Notes: generated by a model not told the origin, from the sequence alone. A DNA stretch of 64,000 bases from Noviluteimonas sp052115395 (GCA_052115395.1 JBFRGO010000002.1); one strand, 5' to 3'; shown: positions 55,376 through 64,000, counted from the first letter of the stretch. Made by a program: numbers and translations.

Positions 55376-55396
55376 GCAGGGGACTTGGTCCCCTGC
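55376..55396. terminator. Hairpin between convergent autotransporter and MerR genes
   Basis: GCAGGGGAC / GTCCCCTGC, nine perfect pairs with a TTG loop, between the stops of the two genes. There is no T run, so it may be a weak bidirectional terminator or a stabilising hairpin. Confidence 0.45.
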
Positions 55397-55407
55397 GGCC
55401 TGTCGGC

Positions 55408-55860
55408 TCACGCTTCCGCGCGCGCCTCCATCCATCGCCGCAGATGGCGTTGCATGCGCTCGATTCGCTTTCGTTCGCCTTCGAGCTGGTCGAGATGCGA
55501 ACGCAGGAGTGCGTGCAGGCAAACGCGCGCGCCGTCATGGCCCAGGGCCTTGGCGATCTGCGCCAGCGACAGGCCGGCGCGACGCGCACGCCGGACCATG
55601 CGCGCACGCTGCACGTCTTCGTGCGCGTATTGGCGGTAACCGCTGGACGTACGCGAGGGCTTCGGCAGCAGGCCGCGTTTTTCGTACAGGCGCAGCGCGG
55701 CCGCGCTGACGCCGACGCGGCGGGCGGCTTCACCGATGTCGACGAATTGTTCGGTGGGTGGGAGAAAAACCACGGGGGAAGTTCTTTCTGCGCTTGAATG
55801 ATCAACGCGCCTGGAAACGCGCGCAGGACAGCGAACGCCCTCCTCCATGTCGTCAGTCAT
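55408..55860 (-). CDS. MerR-family transcriptional regulator
   Basis: 150 residues. A 38-residue N-terminal extension precedes the MerR HTH (DIGEAARRVGVSAAALRLYEKRGLLPKPSRT in parts) with the wing SGYRQYAHEDVQRARMVRRAR. A coiled coil ends the protein. No Cys ligand pair of the metal-sensing subfamilies is present (one Cys in VCLHAL), so it is not CueR- or ZntR-like. GGAAG lies before the ATG at 55860. It converges on the autotransporter gene and may control it; its target is unknown. Confidence 0.85.
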   Translation of the reverse strand: MTDDMEEGVRCPARVSRRVDHSSAERTSPVVFLPPTEQFVDIGEAARRVGVSAAALRLYEKRGLLPKPSRTSSGYRQYAHEDVQRARMVRRARRAGLSLAQIAKALGHDGARVCLHALLRSHLDQLEGERKRIERMQRHLRRWMEARAEA

Positions 55861-55973
55861 CCCGACTTCCGGAGCGCGCCGCGCAGGTCACTGCACGACA
55901 CTCTGGACACGCAGCCGTCCGCGCGGAAGGTCCAGTCGACCGCCGTTCGCAGGGTCCAGGTGCGGTCGACCGC

Positions 55974-57431
55974 TCAGTCCACCAACGCCACCTGCGTCTG
56001 CTCGAGTGCATCGAGGCACTCCACGAAAATCGGGACCGCATCGCGGATGTCGTGCAGCGACACGGCCGCGAACTTGAACAACAACCCTGCGCGGTCCGGC
56101 GGATCGATGTATTCCGGGTCCACCGGCGCGATCCCGAGGCCGCGCTTCTGTGCAAGGTCGCGGAACACCTTGCCTTCCGCGCGCGAGCGACCCCGGAGCC
56201 ACACCAGCAAGTGCATGCCCGCGTGCGAATCGGCGATCTCGATGCGATCGCCGGCCTTGCGGCGAAGCCCGTCGATCAGTGCGTGGCGTCGCGCCTCCAG
56301 CGCCTCGCTGCTGCGAAGCATGTGCCGGTCGAAGCCGCCATCGGTGATGAAGTTCGCCAACGCGACCTGTTCGATCGCCGGCGAGCCGAAATCGTGGAGC
56401 CATTTGGCCGCGACGAAGTCGCGCCGCAGTTGCGGCGGCATGACCACGTAACCCAGCCGCAGTGCCGGGAACATGGATTTCGAAAACGTCCCGACGTAGA
56501 TGACGCGATTGCCGTGGTCGAGCGAACGCAATGGCGCCAGCGCCGGCGTGCCATACCGAAACTCGCCGTCATAGTCGTCCTCGAATATCCAGCAACCATG
56601 GCGCGCGGCGTAGGCCAGTAGCCTCCGGCGCCGTGCCATCGACATGATCGCGCCGCTGGGGAACTGGTGCGAGGGGGTGACGCAGACCATGCGTGGCGGG
56701 GATTCGGGCAAAAGATCGCTGCGGATTCCTTCCGAATCCACCGGCACGCCGACGATCCGCGCACCGTGCGCCTGCAACACCTGGCGAATGGCGAAGTACT
56801 GCGGCTCCTCGATCGCCACTTCCTCGTCTTCGTCGATCAACACGCGTGCGGCAAGCGAAATTGCCTGCTGCGTGCCGCCGACGACCAGCACATCGTCGGG
56901 CGTCGCGACGACGCCTCGACGACGCATCAGCAGTTCGCAGATCGCCTCGCGCAGGACCGGAACGCCTTGCGCATGCGCATTGACCGGAGAGGTGTAGGCA
57001 GCGGCGCGGGCGAGCGCCCTGCTCCACGCCGTCGTCAGCACGGGGTTCGTCGAGGGCATGCTGACGTCGAAGCTGTACCTGACGTCCGGGATGCGGTGGC
57101 TGGGAAGCAGGTCGTGATCGTGGTAGCGGCGCGCGCGGCGCGCGTAACGCGACTGCGGTTCGAGATCGCCTGTCGGAACGGCCGCAGGCCGCGCGCAACG
57201 CGTTGCGCCTTCGGCGACGAACACGCCGGACGCGGCGCGCATCTCGATGACCCCTTCGAGGCGCAGTTGCTCGTATGCAGCAACGACCGTGTTGCGCGAG
57301 ATGCGCAGTTCGTGTGCGAGCTGGCGCGACGACGGCAGGCGCGTGCCGGCGACCGAGCCGTTCAGGCTCGAACGCAGGGCGCGGGCCAATTGCGCATGGA
57401 GCGGCCCCTCTCCGTCCAATTCCAGGTGCAT
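55974..57431 (-). CDS. MocR-type regulator (GntR HTH plus aminotransferase fold)
   Basis: 485 residues from the ATG at 57431, with GGAGTG upstream. GntR HTH at residues 10-75 (LPSSRQLAHELRISRNTVVAAYEQLRLEG in parts), linker, then a fold-type I PLP domain: GGTQQAISLAARVL, HQFPSGAIMSM, EDDYDGEF and the PLP lysine in GTFSKSMFPALRLGY. It is divergent from the TonB-dependent receptor, with 209 bp between, so that gene is the likely target. MocR proteins sense PLP or amines; the ligand here cannot be read. Confidence 0.92.
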   Translation of the reverse strand: MHLELDGEGPLHAQLARALRSSLNGSVAGTRLPSSRQLAHELRISRNTVVAAYEQLRLEGVIEMRAASGVFVAEGATRCARPAAVPTGDLEPQSRYARRARRYHDHDLLPSHRIPDVRYSFDVSMPSTNPVLTTAWSRALARAAAYTSPVNAHAQGVPVLREAICELLMRRRGVVATPDDVLVVGGTQQAISLAARVLIDEDEEVAIEEPQYFAIRQVLQAHGARIVGVPVDSEGIRSDLLPESPPRMVCVTPSHQFPSGAIMSMARRRRLLAYAARHGCWIFEDDYDGEFRYGTPALAPLRSLDHGNRVIYVGTFSKSMFPALRLGYVVMPPQLRRDFVAAKWLHDFGSPAIEQVALANFITDGGFDRHMLRSSEALEARRHALIDGLRRKAGDRIEIADSHAGMHLLVWLRGRSRAEGKVFRDLAQKRGLGIAPVDPEYIDPPDRAGLLFKFAAVSLHDIRDAVPIFVECLDALEQTQVALVD

Positions 57432-57640
57432 CGACACTCCATTCGAACCGCGCGGTTCTCGATTTTTACGTAAAGCATGTCGCCTGCAGGCCATTGCGCA
57501 TCTGGACCCTGCGACTGCGCACTCACTGGCGCTACTTCCCCGCGTCCAACGGAAATAGTTTTGTTTTCGTTACGCGGGGCGTGGACCCACCTCGATCGTG
57601 ACGCAACGCAACCAATCGCACACACGGGGAGTTCCATTCC
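57432..57640. promoter_or_regulatory. Divergent control region of MocR gene and TonB receptor
   Basis: 209 bp. No clear -35/-10 pairs or long palindromes were recognised. A GGGGAG ribosome site precedes the receptor ATG by 9 bases. MocR operators are usually direct repeats; none could be called confidently. Confidence 0.4.
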
Positions 57641-60600
57641 ATGAAGTCACGCAGTCGCGCCGAAGCGCCGCCATCGATGCTCCGACGCAGCACGCTCGCA
57701 CTCGCACTCGGCCTTTGTTTCGCAGGCGGCGTGCACGCACAAACCAACACATCGGGCGCCATCTCCGGCCAGGCCGGAGCCGGCGACACCATCACCCTCG
57801 TCAATCCTTCGACCGGGTTCTCGCGCACGATCACCGCCGGCGCGGACGGCAACTATCGCTTCTCGGCGCTCCCGACCGGCCGATACTCGGTCAGCCGCAA
57901 TGGCGAGGCGACACGTTCGGTCACCGTCAACGTCGGCACCGCGACCAGCGTGGACTTCATCGAAACGCTCAACGCCGTCGAAGTCGTCGGCGGCTCCATC
58001 AATCCCATCGACGTCTCGTCGGTCGAATCGACCACCGTGCTGACGGCGGAACAGATCGCGAAGATCCCGGTTGCGCGCAACGCCACCGACGTCGCCCTGC
58101 TTGCGCCCGGCACGGTGCGGGGCGATACCGCCTATGGGAACCTGGCATCGTTCGGCGGTTCCTCCGTCGCGGAAAACGCGTACTACGTCAACGGCTTCAA
58201 CATCACCAACACGTTCAACAACCTCAACTTCGCGCAGATCCCCTTCGAGGGCATCGCCGAACAACAGGTCAAGACCGGTGGCTACGGTGCCGAGTTCGGG
58301 CGCTCCACCGGTGGCGTGATCAACATGATCACCCGACGCGGCACGAATGACTTCAAGGCCGGCGGCAACCTGTACTGGACGCCGGGCGCATTGCGCGGCT
58401 CGGACCCGAACGTTTTCTCGAATGGCGGCCAACCGCCAACGGGCAGCGTCGTGCCGTCGCAAATGATCGCGAACAATTCGAAAGACGACCTGGGCACGCA
58501 GCTCACCGCGAACGTCTGGGCAGGCGGTGCGCTGTGGAAGGACAAGGTGTTCGGATACGCGCTCGTGTCGTACAACCAGCTCACCGGACAGTCGGTGTAT
58601 CCGACCGCGACGAGCGGCAACCCGAGCTACGACCAGGAAGACAAGTCGCCCAACTGGCTGGCCAAGCTCGACTGGAACATCAACGACAGCAACCTGCTCG
58701 AGCTCACCGCATTCTCCGACAGCACGAAGACCGAACAGGACTTCTACCGCACCGGCCAGACGTCGTTGGGCAACAATCTGTACAACGCCAATGCCGCGCT
58801 TGAGCGCCAGTCCTATCTTGGGCGGGTGTACGACGAACGCGGCGGCACCAGCTACGTCGCGCGTTACACCGGCTACCTCACCGATGCATTCACGCTCTCC
58901 GCGCTTTACGGCCACGGCGAGCAGAGCCGATCGAACTACGCCATCGCCGCCAACGGCATCCGCGCCGAATACGGCGGCGACTTGAACACGCCGGCCACCG
59001 GTTGCCCGATCATCACCGACAGCCGGACGAACCTGGACAACACGAACGGTGCACGCATCGATGGCTGCAGCTTCGTCGGGACACTGGGTCGCCCCGATGC
59101 GAAGGACACGCGCGACCAGTACCGCATCGACGCCGAATGGCAGGCCGGCGACCACTTGCTGCGCTTCGGCTTCGAACGCGACGATTTCGAAAGCATCGCC
59201 GGCCAGTCGTACGAAGGCGGCGCGTCGTACGTGTATCTCAACGATGAAGATTTCCAGTACGTCCGCCTTCGACGGTTCGTGAATGGCGCGACCGTAGGCG
59301 TGCTGTCCGATGCGTTCTACCTGGAAGACACCTGGAACGTCACCAACAACTTCCTGCTGTACGCAGGCGTTCGTTGGGACAAGTTCGAGAACACGAACGG
59401 CCTGGGTGAGAAATATGTTTCGATCGACGACCAACTGGGGCCGCGCCTCGGCTTGTCGTGGGACGTCTTCGGCGACTCGTCGTTCAAGGTCTTCGCCAAT
59501 GCCGGTCGTTACGCACTGCCCTTGACCGCCACGGTTGCGGTGCGTGGCGCCAGTGCTTCGTTGTATTCGCAGCAATTCTTCACCTACACCGGCGTGGATC
59601 CGACGACAGGCGCGCCGACGGGACTGGATCCGATCTCGGAGGTGAGTTACCTCAACAACGAGTTCGGCACGCCCAAGAACCCGAACGCGGTGACCTCCGG
59701 CGACCTCAAGCCGATGTACCAGGACGAATACATCCTCGGCTTCCAGAAGCAACTCACCGACGATATCTCGCTCGGCGTACGCGGCATCTATCGTGACCTC
59801 AGCAGTGGGATCGACGACACGTGCGACTGGCGCCCGGTACGCGCCTGGGCGTTGCGCAACGGCTTCGTGGAAGGCGCGGATGGCCCGTTCATCACCACGG
59901 CCGACAAGGAGAGCGCCAACCAGTTGGCGTTCCTGAATCCCGGATTCGCGGGCTGCCGCCTGTACAACCCGGGTCGCGCCGCGACGTTCCAGATGGACGT
60001 CAATGGCGATGGCGTGTTCGAGAACGTCGCGCTGACGGCCGACGAACTTGGCCAGAAGGCACGTCGCACCTACAAGGCGCTCGAGTTCTTCGCCGAAGGC
60101 CACTGGGACGATTTCTTCCTGCAGGGCTCCTACACGTGGGCCAAGAGCCAGGGCAACTCCGAGGGCGGCGTGAACTCGAACCTCGCCCAGGCCGACACCG
60201 GAACCACGGTGGACTTCGACTACCCCGAACTGATGTACGGCTCGTACGGCTACCTGCCGAACGATCGCCGTCATTCACTGAAACTGTTCGGCAACTACGA
60301 AGTCAACGAACAGTGGTCGATCGGCGCGAACCTGCTCGTGCAGTCGGGCCGTCCGGTGAGCTGCATCGGCGTTTACGGCGACGACCCGACCGGCTACCAG
60401 AACAACTACTACTCCTGCAGCCCATCGGCCGGCATTGTCACGACGAGCCCGGGCACTGGCGGCCCGGTCCGCGACAACGGACAGACGCTGGTGCCGCGCG
60501 GCACGTACGCCCGCACGCCATGGACCCGAACGCTCGACCTCAACGTTGCCTGGCGCCCCACGTTCGCCGACGGCAAGCTCACGCTGAAGGCCGACGTGTT

Positions 60601-60748
60601 CAACGTGTTCAACGAACACGGCGCGACGGCGATGAACGAGTTCGCCGAGAATTCCGCGGGCTCGCCGCGCTACCACCTGGCGTTCAACACACCGACGGCC
60701 TACCAGGCGCCGCGCTCGGTCCGGCTGATGCTGCAGTACGACTGGTAA
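57641..60748 (+). CDS. TonB-dependent receptor, Oar-like
   Basis: 1035 residues. Signal peptide to about residue 34 (GGVHAQ). An N-terminal carboxypeptidase-regulatory-like domain (SGAISGQAGAGDTITLV, GNYRFSALPTGRYSVSR) precedes a plug (AEQIAKIPVARNATDVALLAPG, EFGRSTGGVINMITRRG). A 22-strand type barrel ends RSVRLMLQYDW. This layout is that of Oar-type receptors common in xanthomonads. The substrate is unknown. The terminator at 60802-60834 follows. Confidence 0.92.
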   Translation: MKSRSRAEAPPSMLRRSTLALALGLCFAGGVHAQTNTSGAISGQAGAGDTITLVNPSTGFSRTITAGADGNYRFSALPTGRYSVSRNGEATRSVTVNVGTATSVDFIETLNAVEVVGGSINPIDVSSVESTTVLTAEQIAKIPVARNATDVALLAPGTVRGDTAYGNLASFGGSSVAENAYYVNGFNITNTFNNLNFAQIPFEGIAEQQVKTGGYGAEFGRSTGGVINMITRRGTNDFKAGGNLYWTPGALRGSDPNVFSNGGQPPTGSVVPSQMIANNSKDDLGTQLTANVWAGGALWKDKVFGYALVSYNQLTGQSVYPTATSGNPSYDQEDKSPNWLAKLDWNINDSNLLELTAFSDSTKTEQDFYRTGQTSLGNNLYNANAALERQSYLGRVYDERGGTSYVARYTGYLTDAFTLSALYGHGEQSRSNYAIAANGIRAEYGGDLNTPATGCPIITDSRTNLDNTNGARIDGCSFVGTLGRPDAKDTRDQYRIDAEWQAGDHLLRFGFERDDFESIAGQSYEGGASYVYLNDEDFQYVRLRRFVNGATVGVLSDAFYLEDTWNVTNNFLLYAGVRWDKFENTNGLGEKYVSIDDQLGPRLGLSWDVFGDSSFKVFANAGRYALPLTATVAVRGASASLYSQQFFTYTGVDPTTGAPTGLDPISEVSYLNNEFGTPKNPNAVTSGDLKPMYQDEYILGFQKQLTDDISLGVRGIYRDLSSGIDDTCDWRPVRAWALRNGFVEGADGPFITTADKESANQLAFLNPGFAGCRLYNPGRAATFQMDVNGDGVFENVALTADELGQKARRTYKALEFFAEGHWDDFFLQGSYTWAKSQGNSEGGVNSNLAQADTGTTVDFDYPELMYGSYGYLPNDRRHSLKLFGNYEVNEQWSIGANLLVQSGRPVSCIGVYGDDPTGYQNNYYSCSPSAGIVTTSPGTGGPVRDNGQTLVPRGTYARTPWTRTLDLNVAWRPTFADGKLTLKADVFNVFNEHGATAMNEFAENSAGSPRYHLAFNTPTAYQAPRSVRLMLQYDW

Positions 60749-60801
60749 GTCCCAGCCGACGAGTCGTCCGACAGAAGGCGGCCATGTGATGGACCCCCCC
60801 A

Positions 60802-60834
60802 CCCGCAGCGGAAGCCACCGCTGCGGGGCTTTTT
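60802..60834 (+). terminator. Intrinsic terminator of the TonB receptor
   Basis: A 10 bp stem CCCGCAGCGG / CCGCTGCGGG with a 6-base loop is followed by GCTTTTT. A second copy of the 3' half, TGCGGGGCTTTTT, occurs 17 bp later at 60839-60851. Confidence 0.85.
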
Positions 60835-60866
60835 GGGTTGCGGGGCTTTTTCGACAGGTTCGCGGT

Positions 60867-60905
60867 GCCACGACCGGCCAGGTCGTATGCACGCCGACGG
60901 GCCCT
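60867..60905 (+). pseudogene. Remnant of an autotransporter signal/N-terminal region
   Basis: Thirteen codons read ATTGQVVCTPTGP, identical to residues near 45 of the autotransporter at 52389-55349, yet six codons differ, all at third positions. No start, signal peptide or barrel is present. It is therefore a fragment of a related, not the same, gene. Confidence 0.6.
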
Positions 60906-60906
60906 C

Positions 60907-61791
60907 CTATGGCGTGGTCGTTGCTTCCGGGTCGGCCGTCGCGGCGATCCACAATGCGCCCGTCCCCAGGTCGAACGTCACGACCTTGTCGCGCAGGAAC
61001 GGCATGCCGAGATTTCCGTCGATGATCATGTCGGGTGTGAATGCATTGCCCTTTGCGCGCATGTCCGCGGATACGGAGAAATCCGCCTGCTGCGGGCCCT
61101 CGTTGTCGGGATCCAGACCCAAGAATTTGGCGTAAGGCTTTGCGATGAGCAGCGTGCCGCCGTTTCCGGTGTCCAGTTCCATCCAGACCGGTCCATTTGG
61201 CGACGGCACGCCGACAGACATCGCTAGCGCGCGGCCTTGCAACTCGCGCGAGAGTAGGCCAGGCAATTTCGTGGAATGGGCGACGCGTTCCTTCAGGCTC
61301 GCGGGCGATTCGATCAACAGACGCTGGCCCGGAAAGTCGATCGTGATGGCGCGTCCGGCGAAGAGGTCGAGCGCGATCGAGCCCGCGACCGGCGCGGCGC
61401 CTTCGGGCAAGAACTTCGTCACGTCGAGCAACGCGGCGGTCGGCAATTCGAAGGTCGTGTCGCCGAGGGTGATGTGCACGTCGTCGCAGTGTGGCGTATC
61501 GACCCGATCGCCCATCATTCGGTGCCCGACGAGGCGGCCCCACGACTTGCAACCGACCTTCGCGGCGTAATCCGGCGAGAGCAGCGTGATGCCGCCCGCG
61601 GTGTCGAACAGGAACAGCCCCGGCACGCCTGCAACGCTTCCGCGCAACGCGATGGTCTTGCGATACGGCTCCAGGTGGAACTCGGCCTCCGGCTTCGATG
61701 AGGCCTGCGCGCTTTCGAGTGTCGCGGCTGTCGAATGTCCGGGAACCAGACATGACCCGAGCAACAGGGTGATCAACAGGCGTCGCGTCAC
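60907..61791 (-). CDS. Two-lobed retropepsin-like aspartic protease, exported
   Basis: 294 residues. Signal peptide to about residue 23. Two active-site motifs are present: D63-T-A-G-G (LFLFDTAGGITLLS) and D207-T-G-N-G (WMELDTGNGGTLLI). Each is followed by a similar lobe end (SIALDLFAGRAITIDFPG and LGMPFLRDKVVTFDLG), so the protein looks like an internal duplication. It overlaps cueR by 4 bp and should be co-transcribed with copA. Function in copper stress is inference. Confidence 0.85.
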   Translation of the reverse strand: MTRRLLITLLLGSCLVPGHSTAATLESAQASSKPEAEFHLEPYRKTIALRGSVAGVPGLFLFDTAGGITLLSPDYAAKVGCKSWGRLVGHRMMGDRVDTPHCDDVHITLGDTTFELPTAALLDVTKFLPEGAAPVAGSIALDLFAGRAITIDFPGQRLLIESPASLKERVAHSTKLPGLLSRELQGRALAMSVGVPSPNGPVWMELDTGNGGTLLIAKPYAKFLGLDPDNEGPQQADFSVSADMRAKGNAFTPDMIIDGNLGMPFLRDKVVTFDLGTGALWIAATADPEATTTP

Positions 61792-62267
61792 GTTTCGTCT
61801 CCTTGGGCGTGCGGACTGGAAAGGTCGTCGAGGATCGGGCAGTCAGGACGCGCGTCGCCATGGCAGCGCCGCGCGAGATCCTCCAGGGTGCGCTGCATTC
61901 CCTGCATCTCCGCGATCCTCTCCGCGAGCGCGCTTGCATGCGCGTGCGCGAGCTTCTTCACGTCGGCGCTCGCCCGCGCGCGGTCGTCCCACAGGCCGAG
62001 CAGGTTGGCGATTTCCTTCATCGAGAAGCCCAGCGTGCGTGCGCGCTTGATAAAGCGGATGCGGTGCAGGTCGTTGTCGGTGTAGATGCGGTAGCCGGCG
62101 AAGGTGCGGCCCGCCTCCGGAATCAGGTCGATGCTCTCGTAGTGCCGGATCATCTTCGCGCTGACTCCGGTCAGGGAGGCAGCCTCGCCGATATTGTGGA
62201 AGCCTTGCGACTTGGCGTCGGCAAGTTCCGGACGTGGGGTTTTATGGGGCATGGAGAGGGTCCTCAT
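61788..62267 (-). CDS. cueR: Copper-responsive MerR regulator CueR
   Basis: 159 residues from the ATG at 62267, overlapping the copA stop by 4 bp; an ATG at 62252 with a better ribosome site (GAGGA) is possible. HTH (NIGEAASLTGVSAKMIRHYES) and dimer coiled coil. The metal-site pair C-x6-C in RRCHGDARPDCPIL is the CueR type. Lying downstream in the copA operon rather than divergent is unusual. It activates copA on binding Cu(I). Confidence 0.9.
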   Translation of the reverse strand: MRTLSMPHKTPRPELADAKSQGFHNIGEAASLTGVSAKMIRHYESIDLIPEAGRTFAGYRIYTDNDLHRIRFIKRARTLGFSMKEIANLLGLWDDRARASADVKKLAHAHASALAERIAEMQGMQRTLEDLARRCHGDARPDCPILDDLSSPHAQGDET

Positions 62268-64000
62268 GGCGACGGCGACCAGCGGCGCAGCAACAGGGTA
62301 TTCGACACGACGCTAACCGACGAGAAGGCCATCGCGGCGCTGGCGATCACCGGGTCGAGCAGCCCCATCGCGGCGAGCGGAAGGCCGACGACGTTGTAGC
62401 CGAAGGCCCAGAACAAGTTCTGGTGGATCTTGCGGGTGGTGCGGCGCGAGATCTCGATGGCGGCCGCGACAAGTCCCGGATCGGCTCGCATCAGCGTGAT
62501 GCCGGCCGCCTGCATGGCGACGTCGGTGCCGCTGCCCATCGCGATGCCGACGTCGGCGGCCGCTAGGGCGGGCGCGTCGTTGATCCCGTCGCCGACCATG
62601 GCGACGTGGCCTTCTTCCTGCAATGCACGGACCACGTCGGCCTTCTCACCCGGCAGCACCTCGGCGCGCACTTCGTCGATTCCGAGTGCGCGCGCCACCG
62701 TTTCCGCCGCACCGCGGTTATCGCCCGAGATCATCACGGTGCGCAGGCCCATGGCCTGCAGGCGCGCGATCGCATCCCTCGCACCTTTGCGTGGTTGGTC
62801 GCGGAACGCGAGCAGGCCGAGCAGGTGTGGCGTGCTGTTCGTGTTTTCGGCGAGCCACGAGACGGTCTGGCCAGCACCGGTGGCGAGTGCCGCGTGGTCG
62901 CGCAGCATCGCAACATCAACGCCCTCCTCGCGCATCAGCAACGCACTGCCAAGGAACAACGCGCGTCCTTCGATCGTGCCGCGAACGCCGCGGCCAGGAA
63001 TGGCCTGCACGTCGCAGGCCACGGGAACGGCGCCGTCATGCGCGGCAAGCACTGCCTTCGCCAACGGATGTTCGCTGCCGGCCTGCAATGCCGCCGCCAT
63101 TCGGAGCAGGGCACGCGCGTCGCCGTCGACGGCGATGCGCTCGGCGAGCACGGGGCGTCCTTCGGTGAGGGTGCCGGTCTTATCGAAGGCCACGATGTCG
63201 ACATGCTTCGCGCGTTCCAGCGCTTCGGCGTCCTTGATCAACACGCCCGCGCGTGCGGCGACGCCCGTGCCCGCCATGATTGCCGTCGGCGTGGCGACGC
63301 CGAGTGCACACGGACATGCGATCACCAGGACGGCGACCGCATGCAGGAGGGCGGCACTCCAGTCGTCGGTAGCGAAGCCCCACCCAACGAGCGTCACAAG
63401 TGCGATCGCGACGACCACCGGCACGAACACCGCGCTCACGCGATCCACGATCTGCTGGATCGGCGCCTTGCGACCCTGCGCATCCTCGACCATGCGGATG
63501 ATGCGAGACAGCAGGCTTTCCGCGCCGACCGCCGTCGCCCGCACGAGGATGCGGCCTTCGCCGTTCATGGCGCCGCCGGTTACGCGATCGCCCGGCTGCT
63601 TCGCGATCGGCATCGACTCGCCGGTAACCAGGGACTCGTCGGCGTGCGTGCGGCCTTCGAGGAGTTCGCCATCGACAGGAATGCGCTCACCGGGACGCAC
63701 GACGACAGCATCGCCGGACGCGACCGATTCGATCGGGACTTCGACTTCCACTCCGTCACGTACTACGCGCGCAACGCTGGGGCGCAGCGCCTGCAAGGAA
63801 CGGATCGCGTCGGTAGTCTGCCGTTTCGCGCGCCCTTCCAGCCACTTACCCAGCAGGACGAGCGTGATGACCGCGGCGGAGGCTTCGAAGAACAGCGGCC
63901 ACGCGCCGTGATGGTTGGGCGCGCGCAGGAGGTTGAACACGCTCAAACCGAAGCCCGCCGTCGTGCCTAGCGCGACGAGCAGATCCATGTTGCCGGTGCC
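62264..64000 (-). CDS. copA: Copper-exporting P1B-type ATPase CopA (5' end outside window)
   Basis: 578 residues visible; the frame is open to the window edge, so the N-terminal metal-binding domains are missing. Membrane CPC motif (VIACPCALGVATPTA), TGES actuator motif (VTGESMPIAKQ), phospho-Asp in DKTGTLTEG, HP motif (SEHPLAKAV), and GDGINDAPAL hinge are complete. It pumps Cu(I) out of the cytoplasm. The stop overlaps cueR. Confidence 0.95.
   Translation of the reverse strand, partial: GTGNMDLLVALGTTAGFGLSVFNLLRAPNHHGAWPLFFEASAAVITLVLLGKWLEGRAKRQTTDAIRSLQALRPSVARVVRDGVEVEVPIESVASGDAVVVRPGERIPVDGELLEGRTHADESLVTGESMPIAKQPGDRVTGGAMNGEGRILVRATAVGAESLLSRIIRMVEDAQGRKAPIQQIVDRVSAVFVPVVVAIALVTLVGWGFATDDWSAALLHAVAVLVIACPCALGVATPTAIMAGTGVAARAGVLIKDAEALERAKHVDIVAFDKTGTLTEGRPVLAERIAVDGDARALLRMAAALQAGSEHPLAKAVLAAHDGAVPVACDVQAIPGRGVRGTIEGRALFLGSALLMREEGVDVAMLRDHAALATGAGQTVSWLAENTNSTPHLLGLLAFRDQPRKGARDAIARLQAMGLRTVMISGDNRGAAETVARALGIDEVRAEVLPGEKADVVRALQEEGHVAMVGDGINDAPALAAADVGIAMGSGTDVAMQAAGITLMRADPGLVAAAIEISRRTTRKIHQNLFWAFGYNVVGLPLAAMGLLDPVIASAAMAFSSVSVVSNTLLLRRWSPSP

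Overview
The window is a GC-rich chromosome segment (roughly two thirds G+C by eye). It carries an almost complete polar-flagellum and chemotaxis locus, followed by about 14 kb of surface, regulatory and copper-handling genes. Gene content and order (flhF-flhG-fliA, fleQ beside a second rpoN, motCD-parC-parP, flgM-flgA-cheV, atypical PilZ beside fliS) match the Xanthomonadaceae/Lysobacteraceae of the Gammaproteobacteria. Species is not determined; a Lysobacter or Luteimonas relative is my inference from composition and gene order.

Layout. 1-1657 (+): end of motA, then motB. 1658-2086: convergent gap filled by a 358 bp element with 75 bp inverted arms, each arm a hairpin. 2087-11172 (-, transcribed right to left): cheY-cheZ-cheA-motC-motD-parC-parP-STAS-cheY2-cheA2-cheW, the signalling and polar-placement module. 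11256-21815 (-): fliL-M-N-O-P-Q-R-flhB-flhA-flhF-flhG-fliA, covering the switch, export gate, pole/number control and sigma-28. 21910-28456 (-): fliE-F-G-H-I-J-K, covering basal body and export ATPase. 28539-33938 (-): fliS, fliT-like, PilZ, LuxR-type regulator, rpoN2, receiver protein and fleQ. 33959-36530 (-): fliC, fliD. 36666-46799 (-): flgB to flgL. 46876-49170: cheV (-) divergent from flgA, flgM, flgN (+). 49272-51896: a soluble histidine kinase (+) whose stop codon abuts that of a GGDEF/EAL/receiver protein (-). 52389-60748: autotransporter, MerR and MocR regulators, TonB-dependent receptor. 60907-64000 (-): copA (cut by the window edge), cueR and an aspartic protease, joined by 4 bp overlaps.

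Control can be read in part. Sigma-54 sites (TGGCAC-N5-TTGC or one mismatch) precede fliE, flgB, flgA and fliL. Sigma-28 sites (TCAAG/TAAAG-type -35, 11 bp spacer, GCCG-type -10) precede fliC, flgM, cheV and, more weakly, cheY. This fits a cascade: FleQ plus RpoN2 drive basal body and hook genes; FliA then drives flagellin, flgM and chemotaxis once FlgM is exported. FlhF, FlhG, ParC and ParP would set pole and number of flagella and chemosensory arrays.

No tRNA, rRNA, CRISPR array, prophage or intact insertion sequence was seen. No complete new multi-gene system is proven. The best leads are the covarying inverted-repeat element, a phased palindrome array before rpoN2, a kinase facing a probably catalytically dead GGDEF/EAL/receiver protein, and a copper operon with a two-lobed aspartic protease.
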